A stretch of DNA of 64,000 nucleotides from Rhizobium sp. Q54 (GCA_945860165.1 CAMAPL010000001.1:124001-188000); one strand, 5' to 3'; counted from the first letter of the stretch, positions 9,083-18,228 are shown. Numbers and translations: made by a program. The notes: generated from the letters alone by a model not told the origin.

Positions 9083-9426
9083 CCGATCACCTGACCCACG
9101 CCGCCTTCGTCTCCACCGTCAAGTTTGACGCCAGCGGCCTGGTGCCGGTGATTGCCCAGAGCAAAGACACCGGCCAGGTGCTGATGTTCGCTTGGATGAC
9201 CCGCGAAACGCTGGAAATGACCCTGACGACCGGGCGGGTCACCTACTGGTCCCGTTCGCGCCAGTCGGTGTGGGCCAAGGGTGAAACCAGCGGTCACTCC
9301 CAGCATCTTGTCGAGGCCTATGTCGATTGCGATGGGGACGTCCTCTTGCTGAAGGTCGACCAGATGGGGCCGGCCTGCCACACCGGGGCACCAAGCTGTT
9401 TTTTCCGGAAACTAGCCGAAGCCTAA
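9079..9426 (+). CDS. hisI: Phosphoribosyl-AMP cyclohydrolase
   Basis: 115 aa, third step of histidine synthesis, zinc dependent. FDASGLVPVIAQSKDTGQVL, AWMTRETLEMTL and the RVTYWSRSRQSVWAKGE core are present, followed by the metal-binding cysteines in VDCDGD and GPACHTGAPSCFF. Monofunctional: there is no HisE domain. The GTG start overlaps the metC stop (GTGA), so translation is probably coupled although the pathways differ. Confidence 0.95.
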   Translation: MTDHLTHAAFVSTVKFDASGLVPVIAQSKDTGQVLMFAWMTRETLEMTLTTGRVTYWSRSRQSVWAKGETSGHSQHLVEAYVDCDGDVLLLKVDQMGPACHTGAPSCFFRKLAEA

Positions 9427-9453
9427 AGGGGTTCCGCAGGTTATAGTCGGGCC

Positions 9454-11316
9454 ATGTCAGAGTTAAAGCGGTCCCCGCACAGCGCCGCCGCGTCCACCGT
9501 CTCGCTCACGCCCAAATTCATGACGGCGGTGATCACCGCTGTGGTGGTTGCGGGCATCTATTTCGGCCGCCCCGTCCTGATGCCGCTAGCGCTGGCGGTG
9601 CTGATGGCCTTCGCCCTGGCGCCGCTGGTCAGCCTGCTGAGGCGTTGGCATCTGGGCCATGTCGCGCCTGTGCTGATAAGCGTGTTGCTGGCGGTGGTCG
9701 TTCTGACCTCCGTGGGCGGCTTCATGGGTTCGCAGCTGGCCAGGCTGGCGTCTGAACTGCCGCGCTATCAGACCAATCTTGCCCACAAAATCCAGTCGGT
9801 GGTGGGCGGAGCTGTGAACAACGGCACCATAATGCGCCTGAACCGCACCGTGGAAACCCTTGCCGAACAGATCACTGGCGGCAACAAGGCCGAAGAGGCG
9901 ACCGGGGCGACGGCGACCGATACGGTCAAGCCGATCCCCGTTATCATCCGCCGCACCTCGGTCGCGCCCTGGTCGATGGCGCAGACCGTGCTCGGCCCGC
10001 TTCTCGAACCGCTGGGCCTGATCGTTCTGGTGCTCGTGTTCGTCGGTTTCATCCTGCTGCAGAAAGACGATTTGCGTGACCGCATCGTGCGGCTGGCGGG
10101 ATCGCGCGACATGCAGCGCACCACCATCGCGCTGGACGAAGCCGCATCGCGCCTGTCGCGCTATCTGTTTTTGCAGACCGGCGTCAATATCTGCTTCGGC
10201 CTGATTGTCGGCGTCGGCCTGTGGCTGATCGGCATCCCCAATGCCGGCCTGTGGGGGATGATGACTGGCCTGATGCGCTTCGTGCCCTATGTCGGCGTGC
10301 CGCTGGCCTCCCTGTTTCCCCTCGCTTTGGCGCTAGCGGTGGACCCCGGCTGGAGCATGCTGGTCCAGGCCATGCTGCTTTATTTCGTGATCGACGCGGT
10401 AACCGGCCAGGCTATTGAACCTTTCCTGTATGGCCGCAGCATGGGCCTGTCGGCCGTGGCTGTGGTGGTCGCGGCGGTATTCTGGACCTGGCAATGGGGG
10501 CCGATGGGCCTTCTGCTCTCCACGCCGCTAACCATGTGCTTTGTGGTGTTCAGCCGCCATGTCGAGAGCCTAAAATTCCTCGACGTGATGCTGGGCGACC
10601 GCCCCGCCTTGCGCTTTGAGGAAAGCCTTTATCTGCGGATGCTGGCCAACGATCCCGACGAAGCCGCCGACGAAGCCGAAGCTTTTCTCAAGAAAAATTC
10701 GCTGACGGCCTATTATGACGAAGTGGCGGCGCGCGCGCTGATGCTGGCGCAGATCGATGTGGATCGCGGCGCGCTGGATTCGATGCGCCAGGAACGCATT
10801 CGCGACGCCATCAAGGGCCTGATCGTCAATCTATCCGACCGCAAGGACGAGGACGCCGTCACAGAACCCGCGCATCACTGGCACGGCGCGCCGGTCGAGC
10901 CGGTCCTGTGCGTGGCGGGGCGCGGCCCGCTGGACGAAGCCGCCGCCCTGCTGCTGGTGGACATGCTGGGCAAATACGGCGTCGGCGCGCGCGTCGTGTC
11001 ATCAGACGAAACTTCGGCCACCAATATCCGCGAGCTTTCCGGCGCGGGCGTACGCCTGACCTGCGTTTCCTACCTGGAACCGGGGACCTTTAAGAATGCG
11101 CGCTACCAGGTGCGCCGCCTGCGCAAGCACATGCCCGGCGTTCCGGCGATCGCGATCTTCTGGGGCCTAGCGGGCGACAATGCGCGCTATCTCGACGCCA
11201 TCGAAGCCACCGAGAGCGATATCGTCACCACCGGCCTCAAGGAAACGGTGCGGCACATCCTGGCCTTTGCCCGCCGCACGAGCACACCACTGCCGGCGCT
11301 TACGGCGGCCAAGTGA
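9454..11316 (+). CDS. AI-2E family transporter / PerM-like permease with cytosolic tail
   Basis: 620 aa. Residues 1-380 form a typical AI-2E exporter/PerM domain: a pair of N-terminal helices, a long soluble segment, then helices including the GVGLWLIGIPNAGLWG and RFVPYVGVPLAS blocks. Residues 390-620 are a soluble tail with DPDEAADEAEAF and a Rossmann-like end (VLCVAGRGPLDEAAALLLVDM). Its cargo is unknown, and the family name does not prove autoinducer transport. Its stop overlaps the GTG of the cutA remnant. Confidence 0.85.
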   Translation: MSELKRSPHSAAASTVSLTPKFMTAVITAVVVAGIYFGRPVLMPLALAVLMAFALAPLVSLLRRWHLGHVAPVLISVLLAVVVLTSVGGFMGSQLARLASELPRYQTNLAHKIQSVVGGAVNNGTIMRLNRTVETLAEQITGGNKAEEATGATATDTVKPIPVIIRRTSVAPWSMAQTVLGPLLEPLGLIVLVLVFVGFILLQKDDLRDRIVRLAGSRDMQRTTIALDEAASRLSRYLFLQTGVNICFGLIVGVGLWLIGIPNAGLWGMMTGLMRFVPYVGVPLASLFPLALALAVDPGWSMLVQAMLLYFVIDAVTGQAIEPFLYGRSMGLSAVAVVVAAVFWTWQWGPMGLLLSTPLTMCFVVFSRHVESLKFLDVMLGDRPALRFEESLYLRMLANDPDEAADEAEAFLKKNSLTAYYDEVAARALMLAQIDVDRGALDSMRQERIRDAIKGLIVNLSDRKDEDAVTEPAHHWHGAPVEPVLCVAGRGPLDEAAALLLVDMLGKYGVGARVVSSDETSATNIRELSGAGVRLTCVSYLEPGTFKNARYQVRRLRKHMPGVPAIAIFWGLAGDNARYLDAIEATESDIVTTGLKETVRHILAFARRTSTPLPALTAAK

Positions 11317-11639
11317 GTTCACCTGCCGATTATGGCGTGCTGCTGACGACGGTGCCGTCGCGCGACGAGGCTGCCAAAATCGCCCATCTGCTGCTCAATG
11401 AACAGCTGGTCGGCTGCGTCCATCTGCTGCCGATCGACAGCTTATATGTCTAGGAGGGCAAGACCCAGAACGAGGCCGAGCTGTTGCTATTGATCAAGAC
11501 CCGCACCGCGCTATTTAAAACTGCTATCGCCAGGATCAAGGCAGTCCATCCCTACAGCGTTCTGGAAATTGTCGGCACAGAATTCCTGGCGGGCTTCAAA
11601 GGCTATCTGGACTGGATCGACCAAATCACGGAGCGATAG
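11313..11639 (+). pseudogene. cutA: CutA divalent-cation tolerance protein, interrupted by TAG
   Basis: A 109-codon frame that reads as CutA throughout: GVLLTTVPSRDEAAKIA, then LLNEQLVGCVHLLPIDSLYV, then EGKTQNEAELLLLIKTR and AVHPYSVLEIV. Codon 47 (11451-11453) is TAG exactly where CutA has Trp before EGK, so TGG to TAG is the simplest change. The rest of the frame is undamaged. The GTG start overlaps the preceding stop (GTGA). The stop is followed by GAGGG, but no start codon lies near enough for a useful restart. Confidence 0.85.
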
Positions 11640-11645
11640 AAAAGC

Positions 11646-11722
11646 TGGCGACTCCGGCTGGATTCGAACCAGCGACCACCGGCTTAGAAGGCAGGTGCTC
11701 TATCCATCTGAGCTACGGAGTC
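11646..11722 (-). tRNA. tRNA-Arg (anticodon TCT), CCA encoded
   Basis: The reverse complement folds as a full cloverleaf: acceptor GACTCCG/CGGAGTC, D-arm GCTCAGATGGATAGAGC, anticodon stem CTGCC/GCCGG (one mismatch) around a loop with TCT, T-arm CTGG-TTCGAAT-CCAG, discriminator G and CCA. It lies seven bases after the cutA remnant, on the opposite strand. Confidence 0.95.
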
Positions 11723-11763
11723 GTCAAAGCAGTTTAGTCCGAAATCCTGTTGATTCTCACCAT

Positions 11764-11845
11764 GGGCGGGCTTGCCCCGGCCATCCAGTGCCGCGCGAGG
11801 CATCAAAAGCAGGTGGGCCCTGGCTGGCCGGCTCAGCGCCCGCCA
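11764..11845. repeat. Short imperfect inverted repeat between tRNA-Arg and the NDUFS4-like gene
   Basis: GC-rich palindromic pieces (GGGCGGGCTTGCCCCGGCC on the left, GGCCGGCTCAGCGCCCGCC on the right) occupy the gap between tRNA-Arg and the convergent end of the next gene. The sequence resembles intergenic repeats common in alphaproteobacteria. Only one copy was seen in this window. Confidence 0.4.
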
Positions 11846-11868
11846 TGGAGAGTTTTGAGGTACGCGTA

Positions 11869-12174
11869 TCAATGTGACCAGGGCACCTTGCGGTCGAACT
11901 TGAAATTGTCCGAATAGGCCTTGGGCTTGGGCGTCAAGACATGCGGCTCGAACACCTGGTAGGGAATGTTGTTGGCCGTGGCATAGGCGACCGCGTCTTC
12001 CGCCGTGTCGAACTCCAGGCAAAGCTGCTGGCGCATGTCGCCCGAAGAGGTCCAGCCCATCAGCGGATCAATGGTGCGCGCCGTTTCCGGTTCATACTCC
12101 AACTGCCAAAGCTTGGTGCGGGCCCGGCCCGACTGCATGGCGTTCTTGGCCGGCCTGTAGATACGCGCGCGCAT
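11869..12174 (-). CDS. NDUFS4-like NADH dehydrogenase (complex I) accessory subunit
   Basis: 101 aa, ETC complex I subunit conserved region (NDUFS4 family), an accessory subunit found in alphaproteobacteria and mitochondria. Visible family marks: RIYRPAKNAMQSGRA at the N-terminus, LEYEP, DPLMGWTSSGD, and LEFDTAEDAVAYA followed by YSDNFKFDRKVPWSH. The start is the ATG at 12174-12172, and an upstream open stretch runs into the tRNA. It lies 21 bases downstream of tRNA-Pro(TGG) on the same strand, so it may be expressed by tRNA read-through. Confidence 0.9.
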   Translation of the reverse strand: MRARIYRPAKNAMQSGRARTKLWQLEYEPETARTIDPLMGWTSSGDMRQQLCLEFDTAEDAVAYATANNIPYQVFEPHVLTPKPKAYSDNFKFDRKVPWSH

Positions 12175-12195
12175 GAAACTCTCTAAGAAAAAAAT

Positions 12196-12272
12196 TGGTC
12201 GGAGCGGCTGGATTCGAACCAACGGCCCTTAGCTCCCAAAGCTAATGCTCTACCAGGCTGAGCTACGCTCCG
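12196..12272 (-). tRNA. tRNA-Pro (anticodon TGG), CCA encoded
   Basis: The reverse complement gives acceptor CGGAGCG/CGCTCCG, anticodon stem TTAGC/GCTAA with loop TTTGGGA (anticodon TGG), T-arm GTTGG-TTCGAAT-CCAGC, discriminator A and CCA. The anticodon reads CCA and other CCN codons. The NDUFS4-like gene follows in the same direction. Confidence 0.95.
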
Positions 12273-12310
12273 ATCAGCCCGTCAGGAATTACACGCTAGG
12301 GGCAAAGGCG

Positions 12311-13102
12311 TCAATTAACCTCGGAAAACCGTCCGAAAAACAGGGTTTTCCAGTTTTTCCCGGTCAGGATGAACTGCCCGGTCGCCGCATCATGGGCGAT
12401 GCCGTTGGGGACGAAATTGGCGTCGGAATCGATGTATTTCCGCTCGGCGGTGCTCACCCGGGAGCGCAGTGGACGCAGGTCGGCGCTGGCCTCGACGCAG
12501 CCGGTTGCCGGATTGATCCGCACCACATCCCAGTCCTCGAACAGATTGGCCCATACCGCGCCGCCGACATATTCCAGCTCGTTGAGATTATCGACATAGC
12601 GGCCGTTGCGTGTGACGCGCACCGATCCCAGGGTGCTGAAATCCTGCGGCGACAGGAAGAACAGCCGGCTGGAACCGTCGCTGGCGATCAGCCGCGTGCC
12701 ATCATTGGTAAGGCCCCAGCCATCGCGCGGATTCGGAAATTGCCCGAGCGGACGCAGTTGGCGATCGAAGACAAAGACCTGACCTTCGCGCCAGCTCATC
12801 TGGTAGATGCGGTCGCCAAAGACAGTGATGCCTTCGCCGAAATAGCGTTTGCCGGCACTCATCAGCTGCGTGACCTTGCCGGTGGCCGGATCGATGCGGT
12901 TGATCCGGGTGTCGCCGAACATATTGCCGGTGCCTTCCAGCAGCGTACTGCCGTCCATTTCCAGCCCCTGGGTGAATCCCAGAGTGTCGCGGGGGATTTG
13001 TTTTTCCACCTGGAAGGTCAGTATTTTTGGGACGGGGCATTTTTGCGCCATGGCCGGGACGGCGCACAGTGTCAGCAGGAAAAGGCAAAGCAGGGTTCGC
13101 AT
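12311..13102 (-). CDS. Secreted glutaminyl-peptide cyclotransferase (plant/bacterial QC type)
   Basis: 263 aa. An N-terminal signal peptide (LLCLFLLTLCAVPAMA) is followed by a five-bladed beta-propeller-like glutamine cyclotransferase: DTLGFTQGLEMDGSTLLEGTG, RINRIDPATGKV, YFGEGITVFGDRIYQMSWREG, LNELEYVGGAVWAN and the ending GIAHDAATGQFILTGKNWKTLF. This family converts N-terminal Gln to pyroglutamate on exported proteins. The start is the ATG at 13102, and the open frame further upstream lies inside the cold-shock gene. Confidence 0.9.
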   Translation of the reverse strand: MRTLLCLFLLTLCAVPAMAQKCPVPKILTFQVEKQIPRDTLGFTQGLEMDGSTLLEGTGNMFGDTRINRIDPATGKVTQLMSAGKRYFGEGITVFGDRIYQMSWREGQVFVFDRQLRPLGQFPNPRDGWGLTNDGTRLIASDGSSRLFFLSPQDFSTLGSVRVTRNGRYVDNLNELEYVGGAVWANLFEDWDVVRINPATGCVEASADLRPLRSRVSTAERKYIDSDANFVPNGIAHDAATGQFILTGKNWKTLFFGRFSEVN

Positions 13103-13145
13103 GGCCGCGACTATCGCAGCCGCCGGCGTAAAATCAATTCGCAAA

Positions 13146-13658
13146 TCAGAAGTCCATGACGGCGATTTCGGCGACCAGTTCGCCTTTCGGGCAATCACCC
13201 ACCCGCACCTCGACCTTCTGGCCTTCCTGCAGCTTGCTGACATTGCAGCGGCGCAAGGTTTCCATATGGACAAAAATATCGGCGGTGCCGAGGCCGCGGC
13301 TGACAAAGCCATAGCCCTTGGCGCGGTTGAACCACTTCACGGTGCCTTCACAGGCCGGACCGCGCGGCTCGGCGACATAGCGCGGACCGCGCTCGCCGAG
13401 CGTGGGCATGACCTGTGCGGTGGAATTGTCCAGCGACAGAATCCGGCTGGCCTGCATGCCGCGCGGGCCTTTCACCGCCTCGCACACCACCGACGCGCCC
13501 TCCAAAGCCTGCTTGAAGCCCGACCGGCGGACACAGGTCTGGTGCAGCAGGATGTCACCCTCGCTGTCCGAGCCGGACCGCGTGATGAATCCATAGCCTT
13601 TATGGGCGTCAAACCACTTGACCTGACCCGTTACGGTCTGGCTCGCCGCATCCTCCAT
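13146..13658 (-). CDS. Tandem cold-shock domain protein
   Basis: 170 aa with two cold-shock domains joined by a linker. The first (residues 9-75) begins [15 protein letters not shown] and the second (about 105-168) begins [15 protein letters not shown]. Both carry RNP1-like KGYGF. RNP2 is less clear: DILLH in the first domain and DIFVH in the second. Such proteins bind single-stranded RNA or DNA and act as RNA chaperones. The double form is common in alphaproteobacteria and is not always cold induced. Confidence 0.93.
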   Translation of the reverse strand: MEDAASQTVTGQVKWFDAHKGYGFITRSGSDSEGDILLHQTCVRRSGFKQALEGASVVCEAVKGPRGMQASRILSLDNSTAQVMPTLGERGPRYVAEPRGPACEGTVKWFNRAKGYGFVSRGLGTADIFVHMETLRRCNVSKLQEGQKVEVRVGDCPKGELVAEIAVMDF

Positions 13659-13798
13659 GCCCCCCCTGCATTTTCCCGCAGGTTTCGCAACAATCCTGCC
13701 TTATTACCCCCCCACCGAAAGAGGAAGTACGGACGAATTTTCCGGGTGAACTTGCAGTTACACTGAGCCAATATGTCCGCCCCGCTCAGGAAACCGCC

Positions 13799-13930
13799 AT
13801 GTTCCGTCCGTCCACGCGCCGGCAACTGCCCAAGGCCGATCCAGCGCCCAATCGCGCGCCCGCTGTCTGGATCGCCGGACTGGCGGGCGTGGTGGTCATC
13901 CTGCTGCTCTTCGTCCTTGTGATGATCTAG
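13799..13930 (+). CDS. Small single-pass membrane protein of unknown function
   Basis: 43 aa. A basic, Pro/Ala-rich cytosolic start (MFRPSTRRQLPKADPAPN) is followed by one hydrophobic helix (IAGLAGVVVILLLFVLVMI) that ends at the stop. AGGAAA lies seven bases before the ATG and serves as ribosome-binding site. It sits alone between the divergent cold-shock gene and the two-component genes. I do not recognise it. Confidence 0.55.
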   Translation: MFRPSTRRQLPKADPAPNRAPAVWIAGLAGVVVILLLFVLVMI

Positions 13931-14034
13931 CCGTTTCTATTTTGGTGCAAAGGAACGAAACTGCTTCATTGGACAGGGTTTGCGACAAATCCCTGTTTGC
14001 GTGGGGGACCGGCGTGACGTAAATATTGCGCCTC

Positions 14035-14763
14035 ATGATCAAAGAAGAAGCCAAGCCGCATATCCTGCTGGTGGAGGATGCGCGCGATATCCGCGAACCG
14101 CTGGCGCGCTATCTGCGCGAACACAGCTATCGCGCCACCACGGCCCAGGATGCCGACAGCGCCCGCAAGGTGATGAAGGGCGCCGCCATCGACCTGGTGG
14201 TGCTGGACATCATGATGCCCGGCGAGGATGGGCTGAGCCTGTGCCGCTCGATCCGCGAGACCACCCAGATCCCGGTCATCCTGCTGACGGCGCGCGGCGA
14301 GGAAGTGGACCGCATCATCGGACTTGAGATGGGCGCCGACGATTATATCGCCAAGCCGTTTTCGCCCCGTGAGTTGATCGCCCGGGTAGCGGCGGTGCTG
14401 CGCCGGACCCAGGCCCTGCCGCCACGCCAGAAGCCGCCGGGCGCCGAACGTGTGCGCTTTGGCGAATGGATGCTCGACACCGGCCAGCGTGAACTGATCG
14501 GCGCCGATGGCGTGGCCCTGCCCCTGTCGAGCGGCGAATTCCGCCTGCTGTCGGCGCTGATTGAACGGCCCAAGATCGCGCTGACCCGCAACCAGCTGCT
14601 GGACCTGACCAAGGGGCGCGACGCCGACCTGTTCGACCGCTCGATCGATAACCATGTCAGCCGGCTGCGCAAGAAAATCGAGCCAGACCCGAAGAATCCG
14701 CGCTATATTAAGACCGTCTGGGGAGGCGGGTACATCTTCGCGATAGTCCCTGAAATGGCTTAG
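14035..14763 (+). CDS. OmpR-family response regulator
   Basis: 242 aa. The receiver domain (8-120) has the acidic pocket EDARD, phospho-acceptor D58 in VVLDIMMPGEDG, LTARGEE and the K of AKPF. The winged-helix DNA-binding domain (145-240) ends SRLRKKIEPDPKNPRYIKTVWGGGYIF. The ATG at 14035 is preferred over an in-frame TTG nine bases earlier. It is paired with the histidine kinase 36 bases downstream. The target genes cannot be read from the sequence. Confidence 0.93.
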   Translation: MIKEEAKPHILLVEDARDIREPLARYLREHSYRATTAQDADSARKVMKGAAIDLVVLDIMMPGEDGLSLCRSIRETTQIPVILLTARGEEVDRIIGLEMGADDYIAKPFSPRELIARVAAVLRRTQALPPRQKPPGAERVRFGEWMLDTGQRELIGADGVALPLSSGEFRLLSALIERPKIALTRNQLLDLTKGRDADLFDRSIDNHVSRLRKKIEPDPKNPRYIKTVWGGGYIFAIVPEMA

Positions 14764-14799
14764 TCGCCTAGCTAGTGACCAATAAAGCAAAGGCTGAAC

Positions 14800-16164
14800 A
14801 TGCGATTCCGATTCTGGCCGCGCACCCTGGTGGTGCAGTTGATCCTGGTGACCGCCGCCGCCGTGGCGATCTCCAATATCGGCGTCGCGATCTATTTCTA
14901 CAAAAACAGCGAAGCGCAGACCCGCAATTTTAACATCGAGCGCATGATCGACCGCACGGCCTCTGTCGCCGCTACCGTCCGCCAGTTTTCCCAGAAATCG
15001 CGCCTGGTGGTGATGCAGAATATGAGCCGGCAGGAATGGCGCTTCCGCGAAGCCAAAGGCTACACCGCCAACCCGATGACAGCTGAGGAAGCCGTGCTGG
15101 CTAAGCGTCTGGCGGACGCCTTGCCGCAAAACCATCCGCGCAAGAACGCCATCGCCGTCCACTTGCACGTGTCGCTCGCCAATATCCCGGAAGAATTGCG
15201 CCCCATCCGCGCGCGCGGGACCGACGCGGATTTGATTCAGACCATCGTTCCCATTGATGCGCACACCACGTTGAGCAGTGTTCTGATCCGGCCGACGCCG
15301 GTCTGGCCGCTCGAGATCATGGTCGCCGCCGCCGTTGCGGGTCTGCTGGCCTCGGCGGGCGCCGTCTTCATGGCGCGGCGCGTGGTACGGCCACTTTCAG
15401 AACTCACTCGCGCCGCCGCCGCCGTGGCAGCCGGTTCGGCCACGCCCCATGTCGTCGAACAGGGGCCCGAGGACGTGCGCAATGCCGCAATCGCCTTCAA
15501 CGCCATGGCTGCGAACGTTACCAAGACCCTGGAAAGCCAGCGCCACCTGTTGTCGGCGGTGGGCCATGACCTGCGCACCCCCCTCACCGCCATGCGCATC
15601 AATCTGGAATTTGTCGAGGATTCTGAATTGCGCGACGGACTGCTGCGCAACCTGGACGAATTGCAGGCCCTGACCGAACAGGTTCTGGCCGCGGCCAAGG
15701 GCGCCGGCGGCGAACAGCGGCGCAGTGTGGACCTGTCGGCGCTGGTCGAAAGCCTCTGCACCGACCTAGACGAAATCGGCGAGCCGGTCAGCTGGGCCAA
15801 TCATTCCCCCGCGCCCATCTTCTGCCGCCCCAACGAGATCAAGCGGGCCGTCCGCAACCTGGTGGAGAATGCGGTCGCCTATGGCCACAAGGCCGATGTG
15901 CGAATCGCCAAAACGGGTGACGGCTATGACGTGGTGGTCGAAGATGAGGGCCCGGGCATTTCCGAGACCGACCGCCAGCGTGTGTTCGAGCCTTTCGTTC
16001 GGCTGGAAAGCTCCCGCAACGAAGCCACCGGCGGCACCGGCCTGGGCCTGACCCTGGTCAAGGCGATTGCCGAAGGCCATGGCGGCGCGGTGATACTGGA
16101 GAGCCGTCCCGGCGGCGGCTTGCGGGCAAGGATTCATCTGCCGCGCGCGGCCGGCTCCGCTTAG
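14800..16164 (+). CDS. Membrane sensor histidine kinase, EnvZ-like
   Basis: 454 aa. Layout: helix 1 (about 10-33), periplasmic sensor segment (34-170), helix 2 (171-193), HAMP (194-246), HisKA with H256 in LSAVGHDLRTPL, and an ATPase domain with N box NLVENAVAYG, G1 VEDEGPGI and G2 GGTGLGLTLVKAI. The partner is the upstream OmpR-type regulator. The periplasmic domain has no motif I can tie to a ligand. Confidence 0.93.
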   Translation: MRFRFWPRTLVVQLILVTAAAVAISNIGVAIYFYKNSEAQTRNFNIERMIDRTASVAATVRQFSQKSRLVVMQNMSRQEWRFREAKGYTANPMTAEEAVLAKRLADALPQNHPRKNAIAVHLHVSLANIPEELRPIRARGTDADLIQTIVPIDAHTTLSSVLIRPTPVWPLEIMVAAAVAGLLASAGAVFMARRVVRPLSELTRAAAAVAAGSATPHVVEQGPEDVRNAAIAFNAMAANVTKTLESQRHLLSAVGHDLRTPLTAMRINLEFVEDSELRDGLLRNLDELQALTEQVLAAAKGAGGEQRRSVDLSALVESLCTDLDEIGEPVSWANHSPAPIFCRPNEIKRAVRNLVENAVAYGHKADVRIAKTGDGYDVVVEDEGPGISETDRQRVFEPFVRLESSRNEATGGTGLGLTLVKAIAEGHGGAVILESRPGGGLRARIHLPRAAGSA

Positions 16165-16246
16165 TTGGCGTTGGTAACATAGCAATCTCACAAACCGAAA
16201 AAGCAGCGTATTTCCAAATGGTTTGACTACAGACCTGAGGTAGAGT

Positions 16247-16696
16247 GTGAAGGCCTTCATGGTAGGTGACCCTCTTTATCGCCGCGAGCTTTTGCGGCTG
16301 GCGGCTGACGCCACCGGCAGCGGATGCCTTGCGGTAGCCGATGCCACCGGCACGGCCCACAACCCCGCCTGTGGCGACCGGGTGACGGTGGAGCTGACAC
16401 TGGACGGCGGGCAGATCACGGCGCTGGCCCACCAGACTCAGGCCTGTGTTCTAACCCAGGCTTCGGCGGCCCTGCTGGCGGGCGCGGCCCCCGGACAGGA
16501 CCATGCCGGCCTGACCCGGCTTGGTGGGGACCTCAGGGCCATGCTGGCGGGCGGGCCACCGCCCTCGCCCTCCTATGGGGTGTTCGACGGCGTGTCGGGC
16601 CATCACGGTCGGCATGCCTGCGTCCTGCTGCCGGTCGAGGCCGCACTCAACGCCCTAGAGGCTACCGAACCAGGCGGCGGCAGGACCAAGGGCTAG
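16247..16696 (+). CDS. IscU/NifU-N-like iron-sulfur cluster scaffold protein
   Basis: 149 aa. The three scaffold cysteines of the family are visible in NPACGDRV, TQACVLTQAS and RHACVLLPVEA, with the usual spacing of an IscU-like protein. Such proteins assemble Fe-S clusters before transfer. The GTG start at 16247 has GAGG about eight bases upstream. An in-frame ATG lies four codons on. The last 42 bases overlap the convergent GH13 gene. It is isolated from any isc or suf operon here. Confidence 0.8.
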   Translation: MKAFMVGDPLYRRELLRLAADATGSGCLAVADATGTAHNPACGDRVTVELTLDGGQITALAHQTQACVLTQASAALLAGAAPGQDHAGLTRLGGDLRAMLAGGPPPSPSYGVFDGVSGHHGRHACVLLPVEAALNALEATEPGGGRTKG

Positions 16697-18225
16697 CGCC
16701 GCGTCGACGACCCTCGCCTCGCCCGTCCCCAGATCAAGCGCCGTGGCCGGACCCGGAAAATCGAACCGCACCACGTCGTCACCCAGGTTGAAGACGCAGA
16801 CGATTTTTTCGTCCGCCGCCTCGCGGACAAAGGCCAGCACATCTCCCGGCAGCAAGGTGAGCGTCCCGGTGCGCAGAGCCGGATGGGCGTTGCGCGCCGA
16901 CAGAAATTTTCGCGTGAAGGCCAATGCGGAATTGGGGTCGCCTTCCTGTGCTGAAACCGCCAGCGCCGCATGATCCTCGCCCGGCGGCAGCCAGGGCGTG
17001 CCGCTGGTGAAACCGAGATGCGGCGCGGCGGCGTGCCACGGCATCGGCGTGCGGCAGCCATCGCGCCCCTTGAAAAGCGGGTAATAGAGATCGCCGACCG
17101 GGTCTTTCAGCTGTTCGCGCCGCAGGTCGACTTCCGGCAGGCCCAGTTCCTCGCCCTGATACAGCAGCACCGTGCCACGCAGGGCGCAGAGCAGCGCCAG
17201 CATCACCCTGGCCGATCCCGGACCAAAGCGGGAGGCGGTGCGGATAACATCGTGGTTCGAAAAAGCGATGCAAGGCCAGTGATCGGGAAATTGCGCCAAG
17301 GTCTCGAGATGGGCGCGAATGGCGGGCGCATCGCCCGCCAGCAGCAGAGCGAAATTGTAGCCGGCATGAAGCCCGGTTTGCGGCGGCAGATAACAGCCGG
17401 AGCGTTCGAACTCCTCGGAGAATTCGCCGAAGACAAAACGGTCTTCGAATGCGTCCACCCGGCGGCGGATCACATCCTGCACGGCGCGGTTTTCCTCCAC
17501 GTTGGAGTCGTTCAGATGGCTTTGCATATTGGCCGCCGCCGACCATTCCGGCGCACCGCGCAGCGCCGACGGTATGGCCGGATTGTCGCGAAGCTGCGTG
17601 TCATGCAGGAAGGCGTTGGCGACATCCAGGCGGTAACCGTCCACACCGCGTTTGAGCCACAGATCCAGCACCTTCAGGGCCGCTTCCCGCGCGCCGCTGT
17701 TCGTCCAGTTCAGCTTGGGCTGCTGGCGCAGGAATTTATGATGGTAATACTGGTGCCGCGCGGGCTGGTACGACCAGGCCGGCCCGCCGAACACAGACAG
17801 CCAGTTGTTGGGCACCGTGCCATCGTCTTTGGGGTCAGCCCAGGCATACCAGTCGCGCTTGCTCGCATCGCCGTCGCGGCTGGCGGCGAACCAGGCATGT
17901 TCGTCGGAAGTATGCGCCAGCACTTCGTCAAGGATGATTTTCAGGCCGCGGCATGCACGCCGTCCACCAGCGCGGCGAAATCCTGCAGACTGCCGTAATC
18001 GGGATGCACGCCGTCATAGTCGCAAACGTCATAGCTCCAGTCGCGATTGGGCGACGGATGGATGGGCGACAGCCATATCGCATCCACGCCCAGCGACTTG
18101 ATGTAATCGAGCTTGCCCGTCAGGCCGGCGAAATCGCCCTGCCCGTCACCATTGCCGTCGCAGAAGCTGCGGACATAGACCTGATAGACAGCTGCGCCGC
18201 GCCACCAGGGAGAGTCTGCCGCCAC
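16655..18225 (-). pseudogene. GH13 alpha-glucosidase, split by a one-base deletion
   Basis: A GH13 protein of about 523 residues read across two frames. The first 94 codons (WWRGAAVYQVYVRSFCDGNGDG, AIWLSPIHPSP, DYDGVHPDYG, LVDGVHA) end at TGA 17941-17943. The rest continues one base out of frame as LKIILDEVLAHTSDEHAWF. Restoring one C in the GCCGCGGC run near 17946-17953 would rejoin them. The later part is complete: nucleophile Asp in GVDGYRLDV, acid Glu in FVFGEF, SNHDV, and a C-terminal beta domain. The product would be a cytosolic enzyme cleaving alpha-glucosides. As written it is not expressed whole. Confidence 0.85.
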
Positions 18226-18228
18226 CGG

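Noticed and set aside
9454-11316. Evidence of quorum sensing from the AI-2E transporter
   Set aside because: The family name is historical and no luxS, lsr or other AI-2 gene is present in the window.
16655-16696. Overlap of the IscU-like gene and GH13 gene as a fusion or error
   Set aside because: Both frames end normally; a 42-base convergent overlap is plausible.
16655-18225. Programmed frameshift in the GH13 gene
   Set aside because: No slippery heptamer or downstream structure fits; one missing base in a GC run explains it more simply.
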